Positions 23,819 to 34,005 are shown, numbered from the stretch's first letter. The stretch: 53,320 bases of DNA from Ignavibacteria bacterium (GCA_016783945.1 JADHVP010000007.1:1-53320), one strand, 5' to 3'. Notes: generated by a model from the letters alone, not told the origin. Numbers and translations are program-made.

Positions 23819-26800
23819 TTAAAAGTCGAGACCGAGTGAAATATAGTATTTTGGTTTCGAGAACTTGTGAAAGTTATAGTTCCATGCAACATCGAATTTG
23901 AACGGGATGTTGAGTAAAACAATTCGTGTTCCAAGACCCATACCGAGCAGGAGGTCTTTAGACTCGAAGTAGCCGTTTTCCCGTGTGAACAGTTTAAGGG
24001 CATCGTTATTGCTCCACGCAGTTCCAGCATCTACGAATACAATTCCCTGAATATTCTGAAAACCGAGAGGTAAAGCACCGAAGATAAGATATTTCAAAAG
24101 AGGGAATCTCAATTCAAAATTCGTGAGTGTATACTTGGAACCGTACAGCCTGTCATAGTTAAATCCTCTCAAAGGCAATCCCGGTGTAGAGAAGGCAAAC
24201 TCTTCGATATTGCTGATAGGGATATTGTTGTGTTCGAAATCCCAGTTAATCCAGTTTTCTGTTCCGCCGATATAAAAGCGAATAGGATTAGGACCGAAAC
24301 TTGCTCCACCGGCAAACCTCATTGCGAAGCTGTAATCATCGGCTATTTTGAAATATGTTCTGAAGTCACCGAGCAAAGCTGTAAATCCAACTCCATCTTC
24401 ACCAAGTTTAGGAGAAACCATCCCTGTTAGATTGTACCTTGTGCCTTTTATCGGAGCTGTATATCCCCAAAGTGTATTGTCATGGACAAGGTTCAAGGAA
24501 GGAACAATAAAAGTACTTCTTTGAATAGGGATATTATTGTTATCGAGGTTTTCCTGTGATACGTGCATTACAGTAAAATCTGCATCTACTCTTTTAAATT
24601 TTGAGAATGGATAAGAAGCAATAATATTTCCGCCGAAAGTTCTATACCTGTAAAGCTGGTCGCCCAAGCCAAAGTCTTTATCATAATAAAGAAATCTTGC
24701 AGTGTGAAAGATTTCGAATCCGTAGTCGATCCTTTTAGGCAGGTAATAATAAGCCAGGGCGTAATCACTGTTCTTCAAATCGATAACCATCGATGTTAAA
24801 ATATAAATTCGATGGTTGCCAAGCATATCACTCAGGGCAATCTGTGCAACTCCCTGCACACCATAAAAGCTGGAATAATTTGCATTACCGTAAACGAGGT
24901 CGGGTGAAAATTTTACTTTATAATTCTTGATCTTAAATGAACCATCGGAGTTTGTGTTTTCAGAAATCTTGAAATTCTCATTGCTGTTATATAAAGAATC
25001 GGTGGATAATTTATCTTTTAAATTATTCGTTTTATCTTTGTTAAAACTTATTTCAATATCATTGCCGTATAGGTTAAGCGTGTCGGAAGTCTCTTTAGCA
25101 TCGATGGTGTCTTTTTCAACAAAAGACAATGAGTCGTTAATTATCAATGAATCGGTATCCGATAATAGAGAATCGTTTGTGATTTCAACATCTTTGTTCG
25201 TGATATTAATCTTGCCGAATTTACTTTCAAGTTCGAATCTTTTTTTGACAAATTCAGTTGGTTCGAGTACAGCAAGATCAAGGTTTCTTTCGAGAGGATT
25301 TACCATTGAAAAAATATCGTATCCGCCCTCGTTTAAAGAGACAAATAATAATTTCTTTCCGTCTTTAGATAGGGATATTTGATCAATTGGATTTAGTGAA
25401 TTTGTAATTGGTCTGTTTTGTACTATACCATTGGAATCTGTTTCACGAACATATATGTTACTAATACCATTCACATCCGATATGTAAAGCATCTTTTTTC
25501 CGTCCGGGCTGAACTGAACATAGTTTTGTTTCGAGTCTTCAATAGCAGTTATCCTGTTTATTTCTTTTGTAGACACATCAACCTGGTAAATATCATTCCC
25601 GGAATAATCATAATTGTACATTTTGAAATCAGCGGGAATCATATTACGGTCTGTATAATTTCCCCTGTCAGAAGAAAAGTAAATGCTCTTCCCATCTGGT
25701 GACCATTTTGGGACCAGGTCTGAAAAAATATCGTTAGTTAAATTTTCGAGGATACCAAGGCTGATGTCATAAGTATAAATATCCGATTGTTTTGTGTTAG
25801 TACCAACGAATGCGAGTTTATTATTTGTTGGAGACCAGTTAACAGTTGAAATTGAATTTAACTCAACAGGAAGCTGTCTTTTATCACCAGACCTAACGTT
25901 AATAATAAATATTGCATCTTTATCGCCGGCTTTTACGCTGATAGCAAGTTTCCTTCCGTCAGGAGACCAAGATAAGCCAGGTGTCAAAACTTGCAGCTCT
26001 TCAAAATTGCTCGAGGTGTTTCCCTCAATTACTTTATCAATTATTTTGCCAGTGTTGGCATCTGCGATAAAGACATCGAATAAATCATCTCTGTTTGAAA
26101 TGAATGCAAAGATATCACCTTTGGGAGAAATTACGGGAGAAACATTATAGAAGCCCCCGTCTTCAGTATGGTCGGTTAGCTTTTTTGCGAAATCTGTAAT
26201 ATCTTCCCTGGTTACAATTTCAGGCCAGTACATTTTCTTAAGTTCTTTATGCCACTTCTCTGATAATTTCTCAATATCGAGCTTGTAAGTTTCTTTAAAA
26301 GCTGCATCGACATCACCCAATCCTTTTATGTTGTTCATCAATTCGCCAATTTTATCTTCACCGTAATAATCGGCGAGGAATGCAAAGAAACTCTGTCCGG
26401 CTCTATAAGAAAGATAACCGCCAATGTATTCAAGCGGAGGCAGGTATTCACTTATCACAGCATCTCTCATAAACATATCAGTTGCTTTATCGAGTCCATA
26501 CAAGCTCTGGACTTCAGCCATACCTTCGGTAAACCATTGTGGAAATATGAGTGTGATATTTTTTGAGACAATGTTCTGGAGATTACCCCCATAAAACATG
26601 TCGTTCATAAATGCATGCAAGAGTTCATGGTGAATAACATGCCGGAACGGTTCGTATTTCCCTTCGAATGGTATAACGATTCTATTTTTAAATAACTCGG
26701 TAACTCCGCCCACACCTTCGGGAAGATATTCATCTACTACGTTATTCTGTTGAAATTCATTATGAGAGTTAAATACAATGATCGGTATCCTGTTTGAAAT

Positions 26801-27049
26801 ATGATAATCGAGATTATTAGATAAAGATACGAGCGAACTTTCAGCAGCTATTGCAGTAAATTCTGCGAGGTCTTTTCCTCCCTGAGTGAAGTATATATCA
26901 AAATGCTTCGTTTGAATGTATTTCCAGTCGAATACTTTATACTGGACTTTGTTCTTCCCAAACTGAGCAAAAGTGTTGTTAAAGGTTAACGAAAACCCTA
27001 TGAAGAAAAAGAGGAAAGCAAGTGCCGAATAATTTTTTAACTTAAGCAT
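23819..27049 (-). CDS. Secreted metallopeptidase / TolB-like propeller / outer-membrane barrel protein
   Basis: This protein has 1076 residues. A signal peptide ends near residue 29 (TFAQ). The N-terminal domain has HHELLHAF, an HEXXH zinc site at 141-145, followed by WFTEGMAE (E175 or E179 as third ligand), as in MA-clan gluzincins. PD40/TolB-type blades follow from about residue 300 to 590 (SWSPDGRKLA, KWSPDGKSIYFSSDRG, SPDGKKMLYISD). A Ser/Asp-rich linker (about 650-700) leads to a C-terminal barrel that resembles the Omp85/D15 family and ends in YISLGLDF. I infer an outer-membrane protein with a periplasmic peptidase head. Its substrate is unknown. Confidence 0.8.
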   Translation of the reverse strand: MLKLKNYSALAFLFFFIGFSLTFNNTFAQFGKNKVQYKVFDWKYIQTKHFDIYFTQGGKDLAEFTAIAAESSLVSLSNNLDYHISNRIPIIVFNSHNEFQQNNVVDEYLPEGVGGVTELFKNRIVIPFEGKYEPFRHVIHHELLHAFMNDMFYGGNLQNIVSKNITLIFPQWFTEGMAEVQSLYGLDKATDMFMRDAVISEYLPPLEYIGGYLSYRAGQSFFAFLADYYGEDKIGELMNNIKGLGDVDAAFKETYKLDIEKLSEKWHKELKKMYWPEIVTREDITDFAKKLTDHTEDGGFYNVSPVISPKGDIFAFISNRDDLFDVFIADANTGKIIDKVIEGNTSSNFEELQVLTPGLSWSPDGRKLAISVKAGDKDAIFIINVRSGDKRQLPVELNSISTVNWSPTNNKLAFVGTNTKQSDIYTYDISLGILENLTNDIFSDLVPKWSPDGKSIYFSSDRGNYTDRNMIPADFKMYNYDYSGNDIYQVDVSTKEINRITAIEDSKQNYVQFSPDGKKMLYISDVNGISNIYVRETDSNGIVQNRPITNSLNPIDQISLSKDGKKLLFVSLNEGGYDIFSMVNPLERNLDLAVLEPTEFVKKRFELESKFGKINITNKDVEITNDSLLSDTDSLIINDSLSFVEKDTIDAKETSDTLNLYGNDIEISFNKDKTNNLKDKLSTDSLYNSNENFKISENTNSDGSFKIKNYKVKFSPDLVYGNANYSSFYGVQGVAQIALSDMLGNHRIYILTSMVIDLKNSDYALAYYYLPKRIDYGFEIFHTARFLYYDKDFGLGDQLYRYRTFGGNIIASYPFSKFKRVDADFTVMHVSQENLDNNNIPIQRSTFIVPSLNLVHDNTLWGYTAPIKGTRYNLTGMVSPKLGEDGVGFTALLGDFRTYFKIADDYSFAMRFAGGASFGPNPIRFYIGGTENWINWDFEHNNIPISNIEEFAFSTPGLPLRGFNYDRLYGSKYTLTNFELRFPLLKYLIFGALPLGFQNIQGIVFVDAGTAWSNNDALKLFTRENGYFESKDLLLGMGLGTRIVLLNIPFKFDVAWNYNFHKFSKPKYYISLGLDF

Positions 27050-27708
27050 GTTTTTACAATTTACATTTGTTTAAGTAATTCAAATTTAAAGATAAATTCA
27101 AGTAAAAATGAATTCTGTAGAAGTATCTTCTAATAAAATTTTTTTGTTCTTTAATTTTAACAATTGAAAGTAATAATTAGTTCTGTTACGAAAAGAGCAG
27201 ATTTATATAAATCAGTACGTTATTAATTATTAAAAGTTCGATAGCCAAAATTAAATTATCATTTAATATAAATTTCTTTCTGGAAAGAAGTATATTTATT
27301 TATTTGACGTAATATGTAAAGGGAAACTTGCGAGAATAAAATTTAATCTTTTTAAAATAAATTCATTGACTTTTGTTGAACTCAACCCCCTAACCCCCTT
27401 CTCTTACGAAGAGAAGGGGGAATAAAATGGAGATGAGTAAATCTTAATTGATTCTTGGAAATCCATCAATATGTGACGAGATGAATGTATATTAATTCCA
27501 GTGGTATTTATTCTATAAAAGAATATTTTGGATAGACGTGAAATGATATTCAGTTCTTTATTTTAGTTTACTTTTTTAACAGACTAAAAAAATTTATTCA
27601 CTGTATTTTAAATACAAAAAATTTACTTTGTAACCTTTGTTTGAAGAGTCAAAACAATTTTAATTAATAAATTTTTAACCCCGAATTCATTTTAAGGAAA
27701 AGTGTAAA
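27050..27708. other. Intergenic region between divergent genes
   Basis: These 659 bases separate the minus-strand peptidase/propeller gene from the plus-strand M16 cluster and should hold promoters for both. The only clear structure is the hairpin at 27394-27420. No coding frame, tRNA or recognisable riboswitch was seen. Confidence 0.6.
27394..27420. repeat. Perfect 12-bp hairpin
   Basis: CCCCCTTCTCTT and AAGAGAAGGGGG flank ACG. The preceding CAACCCCCTAACC and this stem match a common short dispersed repeat type. It is unlikely to be a terminator because it lies midway in the divergent region. Confidence 0.65.
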
Positions 27709-28989
27709 GTGAGCAGAGGCAATACTCCATTCATAAGAAATTTAGAATTTGAAGAATTTGATTTGCAGAATAACCTTCATTGTATTCTCCATAAAGATAA
27801 CAGCAAACCTTCAATTAATATTTTAGTAGGTTACAAGATTGGTTCAAAGGATGAACCGGAGAAGAAAAAAGGGATAGCACATCTTTTTGAGCATTTGATG
27901 TTTCAGGGGTCAAAGAACATTAAAAAAAATGAACATTTCGCTGTAATTCAAAATGCAGGAGGGTTTTGTAATGCAGGAACGATGCAAGATTTCACTTTTT
28001 ATTTTGATTCACTTCCGACGAATCATTTAGAGACTGGATTATGGTTGGAGTCTGACAGGATGATATCTCTTGATCTCTCGAATGAAAATCTTGAAAACCA
28101 AAAAAAAGTCGTTATAGAAGAAAAGCATTCGCGAGTGGATAATGCACCTTATGGTACAGTATTTTTAAATATTTTCAAAGAAGTTTTTAACGGTACAAAA
28201 TATGAGTGGGGAATTATCGGGAATGAAAAAGACATAGAATCTTTTACAACTGAAGAAGCAGTGAGTTTTCATAGTGAATATTATTCTCCAGGGAATTCCG
28301 TTTTATTGATATCTGGTGATATTGATTATGGGATTACAAAAGACCTCATATCAAAATATTTTGGTAATATCACAAAAGGTAATAACATTCAAAGGACCGA
28401 AAATGTTATTAACACTTTATTAAAAGATAAACGGTTGACTTTTTATGACAACATAAGTCTTCCTGCAATCTATATTTGCTATATAATTCCGAAAGCTGGC
28501 TCGGAAGAAGAATTTACACTGGATTATTTTTCCAATATTATTGCAAATAACGAAAGCAGCAGACTTCATAAAAAATTAGTGTATGAAAAGAAACTGGTTA
28601 AATCAGTTAATGCTTTAAAATATCAGCTTGAGGATGCCGGTGTTTTTATTATTGATGCGGTAGCTTTTCCGGGAACAGACCTTAAAGAGGTAGAGAATGA
28701 AATCTATGAAGAGATTAATCATTTTAACTCTTCAGCAGGGATAAATATAAGGGAATTTAAAAAAGTAAGAAATGCGATTGAGTTAGAACATAATATTAAA
28801 TATTTAACAAACCAGAGCATAAATTTTGAAGCCTTAATTAACTGGATGTACTTCAAAGAAAAGGACTTTGTGAACAAAAAATTAGAAAGATTTTTAAGTG
28901 TTAGCATAGAAGATATGATCGATTCAGTTAAAAAATATATTATAAATAAAGAGAAGATTGTAATTACTTATTTACCAAAAAAGAATTAA
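27709..28989 (+). CDS. M16-family zinc peptidase (first of three)
   Basis: This 426-residue protein has the inverted zinc motif HLFEH (H58, E61, H62) within GIAHLFEHLMFQGSKN, and E137/E138 in VVIEEKHSRVDNAPYG as third ligand. It is therefore predicted active. No signal peptide is visible. The start is GTG at 27709, with AAGGAAAAG about 8 bases upstream. The second M16 gene begins 6 bases after the stop. Members of the family degrade peptides in a clamshell of two homologous halves, so the neighbours probably act together. Confidence 0.88.
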   Translation: MSRGNTPFIRNLEFEEFDLQNNLHCILHKDNSKPSINILVGYKIGSKDEPEKKKGIAHLFEHLMFQGSKNIKKNEHFAVIQNAGGFCNAGTMQDFTFYFDSLPTNHLETGLWLESDRMISLDLSNENLENQKKVVIEEKHSRVDNAPYGTVFLNIFKEVFNGTKYEWGIIGNEKDIESFTTEEAVSFHSEYYSPGNSVLLISGDIDYGITKDLISKYFGNITKGNNIQRTENVINTLLKDKRLTFYDNISLPAIYICYIIPKAGSEEEFTLDYFSNIIANNESSRLHKKLVYEKKLVKSVNALKYQLEDAGVFIIDAVAFPGTDLKEVENEIYEEINHFNSSAGINIREFKKVRNAIELEHNIKYLTNQSINFEALINWMYFKEKDFVNKKLERFLSVSIEDMIDSVKKYIINKEKIVITYLPKKN

Positions 28990-28995
28990 ACTAAA

Positions 28996-30300
28996 ATGCA
29001 TTTCAAAGGCTTTAGCCATTCAAATATGAGCGATGTTATACCAAGAATTGACTTTAAAGAAATTGAACTATCAAATGGATTAAAAGTAATAATGTCGAGA
29101 GTATCAGAGATACCAATGGTTGCTCTTAACACAACTTTCAAAGTAGGTTCTAAAGATGAGGAAGAAGATAAAACAGGCTTAGCTCATTTTATAGAACATT
29201 TAATGTTTGAGGGTTCGAAATTCTTAAAGAGTGGTGAGTTCGATGAAATATTAAATAGAAACGGCGGTGAGTCCAATGCGTATACGACATGGGACTCTAC
29301 AAGCTATTACATAGTAATTCCTTCTAATAAGTTAGAAACAGCATTATGGTTGGATTCAAACAGGTTTTTTGATATTAGCTTAACTGAAAAAAGTTTTGTA
29401 AAACAAAAAGATGTTATATTTGAAGAGAAGCTGCAGGTGTATGATAACACTCCGTATGGTTCGCTGGAAGTTGAAAGCTCAAGGAGGTTGTTCAGCAAGA
29501 GTGGTTATAAATCGCCAATAATCGGAGACATGGAGCATATAAAAAATATGAGACTCGAAGATGTATTTGCATTCTTCAAAAAATATTATATTCCCAACAA
29601 TGCAGTTCTTTCTATAGTAGGTGATATAGATTATTACGAAACGGAAAAGTTGGTCAGAAAATATTATGATGATATTAATAGAGGGGAGGAGATTTTTAGT
29701 AAAGAATATTTTGATGATGATATAGAAGAAGAAATTACTGATGATATTTTTGATAACATACATTTAACGGGTAAGTTTTTATTTTACAAACTTCCTATGC
29801 CGGGTTCAAAAGCATACTATGCAATACAAATTCTCAACGGTATATTATCGAATGGTGATAGCTCCCGGTTTTATAAAGAGCTTGTCTATAGAAAAGAACT
29901 CGTTAATGATATTGAATCATATTTATATGATATGGAAAAAGTCAGTTTGTTCAGCATAAGTTCTATAGCATTAGAAGGCAGAAGCATTTTTGAAATAGAG
30001 ATAGAAATTGATAATATTATAGAAGAAATAAAATCCGGTAACATTCACGATTATGAGGTCCAGAAAATTAAAAATAAAATCGAAGCAGGATTTAATACAA
30101 GAAAGCTTTCGATAATATCGCTTGCAGAGAGATTTTCACACATCAAAACTTTCTACGATGATTGTGAAAAAATTAACAATGAAATTCTAAATTATTTGAA
30201 CATAACAAAAGAAGATATAGTCAACGCAGCCAATATGCATCTTAATAAAAATCAAAGAGTGAACTTGAATTATTTTCCTATAAATGAAAATTGGAATTAA
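28996..30300 (+). CDS. M16-family zinc peptidase (second of three)
   Basis: This 434-residue protein carries HFIEH (H64, E67, H68) in GLAHFIEHLMFEGSK and the downstream EEKLQVYDNTPYG, so the zinc site is complete. It shares general layout with its upstream neighbour, which suggests tandem duplication. An ATG at 29026 would shorten it by 10 residues. The stop overlaps the ATG of the third gene by one base (TAATG), so translational coupling is likely. Confidence 0.88.
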   Translation: MHFKGFSHSNMSDVIPRIDFKEIELSNGLKVIMSRVSEIPMVALNTTFKVGSKDEEEDKTGLAHFIEHLMFEGSKFLKSGEFDEILNRNGGESNAYTTWDSTSYYIVIPSNKLETALWLDSNRFFDISLTEKSFVKQKDVIFEEKLQVYDNTPYGSLEVESSRRLFSKSGYKSPIIGDMEHIKNMRLEDVFAFFKKYYIPNNAVLSIVGDIDYYETEKLVRKYYDDINRGEEIFSKEYFDDDIEEEITDDIFDNIHLTGKFLFYKLPMPGSKAYYAIQILNGILSNGDSSRFYKELVYRKELVNDIESYLYDMEKVSLFSISSIALEGRSIFEIEIEIDNIIEEIKSGNIHDYEVQKIKNKIEAGFNTRKLSIISLAERFSHIKTFYDDCEKINNEILNYLNITKEDIVNAANMHLNKNQRVNLNYFPINENWN

Positions 30301-31685
30301 TGGCAAAGAGTGAAGACATTACGCAAAAATTGGATCGTACAAAACCGCCAAAAATAGGGAAACCAAAAGATGTAAAGTTTCCAAAGTATCACGAGTCTGT
30401 TACAAAGAATGGTATTACAGTTCTTGTCGTTCAGGACAAACGTGTACCGCTTGTAACTTGCAGGTTAGTATTTAAAAGTGGTTCCAGTTATGATTCATTT
30501 TCTGGTAATGACAAATCTGGTTTAGCATCACTGACTGCAGAATTGTTGACAAAAGGAACATCTTCAATGAATGCTTCTGAGATAGCAGAGGAAGTAGATT
30601 ACCACGGTGCTGTTTTGACATCGGGATGTGATTATGATGCAAGCTATATTTCTTCATATTCTCTAAAAAAACATTTTGATAGAATTTTTCATATAACGAG
30701 TGATGTGGTTCTTAATTCTATTTTTGCTGAAGAAGAAATTCAAAGAGAAAAAAAGCAAAGAATAAATTCACTTCTTTCATATTTAGATGAAGGCGATTAC
30801 CTAGCAGGCAAAACTTTTAATAAAAAAGTATACAAAGATACTCCTTACTCAAATCCTGTGGAAGGTATAGAGAGTTCAATTAATAATTTAAAGAGGGATG
30901 ATTTCAGAAATTTTCATAAAACGCATTACGTACCGAATAATTTAATTATAGCTTTCGTCGGTGATATAGAAATTAAAGAAGCTGAAGAATTTGTTCAAAA
31001 TAATTTTAGTGATTGGAAACCTAAAAAGATCGAAGAATTGAATATGTCTCATGTTGCAATGGACGATGAAACGACGGTTCATGTTATTGAAAAAAAAGGA
31101 GCAGTTCAATCAGATATTCATTTAGGTCATTTAGGAATAAGCAGAAGCAATCCTGATTTTATATCAGTTTTAGTCATGAATACATTACTTGGTGGACATT
31201 TTACCTCCAGGATTAACAAAAATCTTAGGGAAGTTCATGGTTATACGTATGGTGCAAGGTCAATTTTTAATTGGAGAAAGTTAAACGGGGATTTTTCAGT
31301 TGAAACAGATGTTAAAAATGAGAATACTTTAAATGCTGTAATTGAAATTATCAAAGAATTGAAAAAAATAAAACAGGAAAAAGTCTTAGAGGATGAATTG
31401 TCTGATGTAAAAAGTTATATCTCCGGAAATTTTCCTCTAAGACTCGAAACACCGAATGCTATTGCTTCGAGAGTTATTAATTTAAAATTGTATGATATCG
31501 AAAGTGATTATTATGATAAGTATGTGTCAAAAGTAAATGCTTTAAGCGTAGAAGACATACATTCAGCAGCAGATAAATATTTACACCCGGATAAGTTGAT
31601 CGTATCGATTGCAGGTAATACAAAGGAAATAAAAGATAGTTTGAAACAATTAGGAAGTGTCGAAGTAATAAAAAAAGTAGAGTGA
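30300..31685 (+). CDS. M16-family homologue lacking the zinc motif (third of three)
   Basis: This 461-residue protein has the M16 fold (VPLVTCRLVFKSGSSYD, then GLASLTAELLTKGT), but the HXXEH position reads ASLTAE, so it should not bind zinc. The C-terminal part keeps LGISRSNPDF and GGHFTSRINKNLREVHGYTYGARS, typical of the M16C domain. In related pairs an inactive subunit holds substrate or a partner. I chose ATG 30300, which overlaps the previous stop, rather than a TTG 9 bases upstream. Confidence 0.88.
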   Translation: MAKSEDITQKLDRTKPPKIGKPKDVKFPKYHESVTKNGITVLVVQDKRVPLVTCRLVFKSGSSYDSFSGNDKSGLASLTAELLTKGTSSMNASEIAEEVDYHGAVLTSGCDYDASYISSYSLKKHFDRIFHITSDVVLNSIFAEEEIQREKKQRINSLLSYLDEGDYLAGKTFNKKVYKDTPYSNPVEGIESSINNLKRDDFRNFHKTHYVPNNLIIAFVGDIEIKEAEEFVQNNFSDWKPKKIEELNMSHVAMDDETTVHVIEKKGAVQSDIHLGHLGISRSNPDFISVLVMNTLLGGHFTSRINKNLREVHGYTYGARSIFNWRKLNGDFSVETDVKNENTLNAVIEIIKELKKIKQEKVLEDELSDVKSYISGNFPLRLETPNAIASRVINLKLYDIESDYYDKYVSKVNALSVEDIHSAADKYLHPDKLIVSIAGNTKEIKDSLKQLGSVEVIKKVE

Positions 31686-31718
31686 TAATAATCTGAATAA
31701 GAATTATAAAATTAGTTT

Positions 31719-32714
31719 ATGTCAAATTACCAGGTCAAAGAAACCTCAGATGTAACACTTGTTAAAGAATTAAACAAGAAATATGAGGAATTAAAAAACG
31801 AGATTGCAAAAGTAATTGTTGGGCAGCATGAAATTATAGAACAAATAATTATTTCAATCTTAGCAAGAGGTCATTGTCTTTTAATTGGAGTCCCCGGTCT
31901 TGCAAAAACTTTAATTGTTAAGACTCTTTCAGAGGTTTTAGATTTGAAATTCAGCAGGATACAATTCACTCCTGATCTTATGCCATCCGATATTACCGGG
32001 ACGGAAATTTTTGAAAGCAGTCACGACGGCGGCAGGGCATTTAAATTTATAAAAGGTCCGATTTTTGCAAACCTGATTCTTGCTGACGAAATAAACCGTA
32101 CACCTCCAAAAACTCAATCTGCACTTCTCGAAGCTATGCAGGAGCATAAGGTAACTGCAGCGGGTATACCGTATTTACTCGATGAACCTTTTTTTGTCTT
32201 AGCAACACAAAACCCAATCGAACAGGAAGGAACCTATCCACTGCCAGAAGCACAACTTGATAGGTTCATGTTCAACCTGTGGTTAGATTATCCTAAGTAT
32301 GATGAGGAGATAGAAGTAATCAAGAAGACGACAAGTATGTATTCTCCAAAGATCGACATAAAATTATCGAAAGACGAGATTATGAAATTTCAGGATTTAG
32401 TCAGGAAAGTTCCGGTTGCGGATGAGGTTATTGAATATGCAGTTACTAAAGTTTCGATGACAAGACCTGCAAACGGAAACGCTCCTAAATTCATAAAAGA
32501 TTATATAAGCTGGGGTGCAGGACCCCGGGCGTCTCAATATTTAATCTTAGGAGCTAAAACAAGTTGCATACTCGATGGCAGATTTTCTCCAGAAATTGAA
32601 GATGTTAAAAAAGTATCACAACCCGTTTTGAGACATAGATTGATTATGAACTTCAATGCTGAGGCTGACAACATTAAGGTTTTGGATCTTATTAATAGAA
32701 TGTTCGAAGCATGA
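31719..32714 (+). CDS. MoxR-family AAA+ ATPase
   Basis: This 331-residue protein has Walker A GVPGLAKT (57-64) and Walker B ILADEINR (D123, E124). The sensor motif ATQNPIEQEGTYPLPEAQLDRF and the AAA lid domain of the MoxR group follow. These ATPases act as chaperones that activate metal or cofactor enzymes. Usual companions, a DUF58 protein and VWA-domain proteins, are not present in this window. It starts 33 bases after the third M16 gene, so it may share that transcript. Confidence 0.9.
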   Translation: MSNYQVKETSDVTLVKELNKKYEELKNEIAKVIVGQHEIIEQIIISILARGHCLLIGVPGLAKTLIVKTLSEVLDLKFSRIQFTPDLMPSDITGTEIFESSHDGGRAFKFIKGPIFANLILADEINRTPPKTQSALLEAMQEHKVTAAGIPYLLDEPFFVLATQNPIEQEGTYPLPEAQLDRFMFNLWLDYPKYDEEIEVIKKTTSMYSPKIDIKLSKDEIMKFQDLVRKVPVADEVIEYAVTKVSMTRPANGNAPKFIKDYISWGAGPRASQYLILGAKTSCILDGRFSPEIEDVKKVSQPVLRHRLIMNFNAEADNIKVLDLINRMFEA

Positions 32715-33078
32715 TTTGATTCTCTCCCAAATAACGATATAAAATAATTGGGCTGTATTATAAACTTATTGGAACCTCTAAAAACTTAAAAAACAAATTT
32801 TCACCGCAAAGTCGCGAAGGCGCATAGTATTGATTTTGTATTTTTAAAGAATTTTCGTATATTACATACAAGAGTTAATTTGGAAATAAACATAAAATTC
32901 TTAGAGATTTATTTCTGCAAAGAAGAGTTGGTAATCAACGTATTTGTATAACTATCTGTTTATCATTTCCTGAGCGTATTTAGAAAATAACATAAAAAAG
33001 GTAAAATTTAATTTTCAGCTAATTTTGGAATAGCATGAAAGTTTCAACACGCGCACCCGAAGTTTTCACATTTGGAAG
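32715..33078. other. Intergenic region upstream of the second copy of the carboxypeptidase-regulatory-like gene
   Basis: These 364 bases hold a fragment (CACCGCAAAGTCGCGAAGGC) similar to a short repeat seen in many bacterial genomes. No promoter, terminator or gene is convincing. The N-terminal coding part expected for the next gene is missing from here. Confidence 0.5.
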
Positions 33079-33921
33079 ATGGAATTTTTTTACCCAAATG
33101 GCAAATGTGATGTATTGCAGAGGGCATTTTACCCGGGCTTTAATACACAGGTTGTTGAAATGGATGCTGCAAAAGGTACTCAGCTTGGTGCATCATTAAT
33201 TGAAGATGAAAAAATGATTTTTGCGAGATTATGTATTTCGCATTACATTCAAGTACTATTTTTTGCAATCGAGCGCGGTGATTATCCGAATTTGGTAAAG
33301 GGCTATTATGGCATGGATGGAAATCAAACAGAGCTGCCAAAGCTTGGAAAGGAAAGCGATATTTTTACATGGGGCGAAAACATTAAGAACGGTGAAGCGG
33401 CGTTGATTGCAAACAGTTATCCGGCAATGACGAATCCAACTGCAGCACAAGTTGCTGCAGCACTTTTAGAATTCAATACTACGCATGGAACACAATCAGC
33501 CTCAGTTGAATCATTCGATAAGGAGCAGGAAGATGTAGCGGCTTTGATTCCCGAAGCAAAAGAATTAGTTACCGACATCTGGGATGAAGTAGAGTTCACA
33601 TATAGAAAAGAAGATTTTCCGTCGAAGCGTGCTAACTGCAGATTGTATGGAGTGGTTTATTCAAGCAAATCGAAAGCAACAATTACGGGAACTGTAACAA
33701 ATGCATCAGGTGGTGCAGCGTTAGAGGCCGTGAATGTTGAAGTAACAGAATCTGGTGAATCAGTGTTAACCATCGCAGATGGAACATATAGTCTGGGCAC
33801 AGGATTTTTTGGTGCCGTAACGCTTGAGTTTTCACTTGATGGATTTACAACTCAAACATTTCCAATCGATGTGCATGAAGGCGGAGAGATAACGCAGGAT
33901 GTAGCATTGGTGGCGGTGTGA
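33079..33921 (+). CDS. Carboxypeptidase-regulatory-like protein, copy 2, with a lost N-terminus
   Basis: This 280-residue protein matches the protein at 11372 closely from FYPGFNTQVVEMD onward, including SLIEDEKM, HYIQVLFFAIERG and the identical EFTYRKEDFPSKRANCRLYG. It ends in the same carboxypeptidase-regulatory-like beta domain. The first 16 residues (MEFFYPNGKCDVLQRA) do not match copy 1, which has 46 residues before the shared block. The 5' end is therefore rearranged or deleted and the gene may be a pseudogene. No good ribosome binding site precedes the ATG. Confidence 0.6.
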   Translation: MEFFYPNGKCDVLQRAFYPGFNTQVVEMDAAKGTQLGASLIEDEKMIFARLCISHYIQVLFFAIERGDYPNLVKGYYGMDGNQTELPKLGKESDIFTWGENIKNGEAALIANSYPAMTNPTAAQVAAALLEFNTTHGTQSASVESFDKEQEDVAALIPEAKELVTDIWDEVEFTYRKEDFPSKRANCRLYGVVYSSKSKATITGTVTNASGGAALEAVNVEVTESGESVLTIADGTYSLGTGFFGAVTLEFSLDGFTTQTFPIDVHEGGEITQDVALVAV

Positions 33922-33928
33922 GATATTC

Positions 33929-33959
33929 AAACTTCCGAAGTTTTAATCCGCCTGGGCGG
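33929..33959. repeat. Two adjacent short palindromes
   Basis: AAACTTC-C-GAAGTTT (33929-33943) is followed after 4 bases by CCGCC-TG-GGCGG (33948-33959). Both are common short dispersed repeats. They lie between copy 2 of the carboxypeptidase-regulatory-like gene and the first of three T9SS genes. Confidence 0.55.
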
Positions 33960-34005
33960 ACGTGTGTTTGATCTTTTTTTTAATTTTAAATTAAAGAGAA
34001 ACAAA

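Noticed and set aside
24927-25382. 151-codon plus-strand frame
   Set aside because: It is antisense to the linker and propeller of the peptidase/propeller gene and has no coding features.
31719-33078. MoxR-DUF58-VWA operon
   Set aside because: No DUF58 or VWA gene follows the MoxR gene; the next gene is unrelated.
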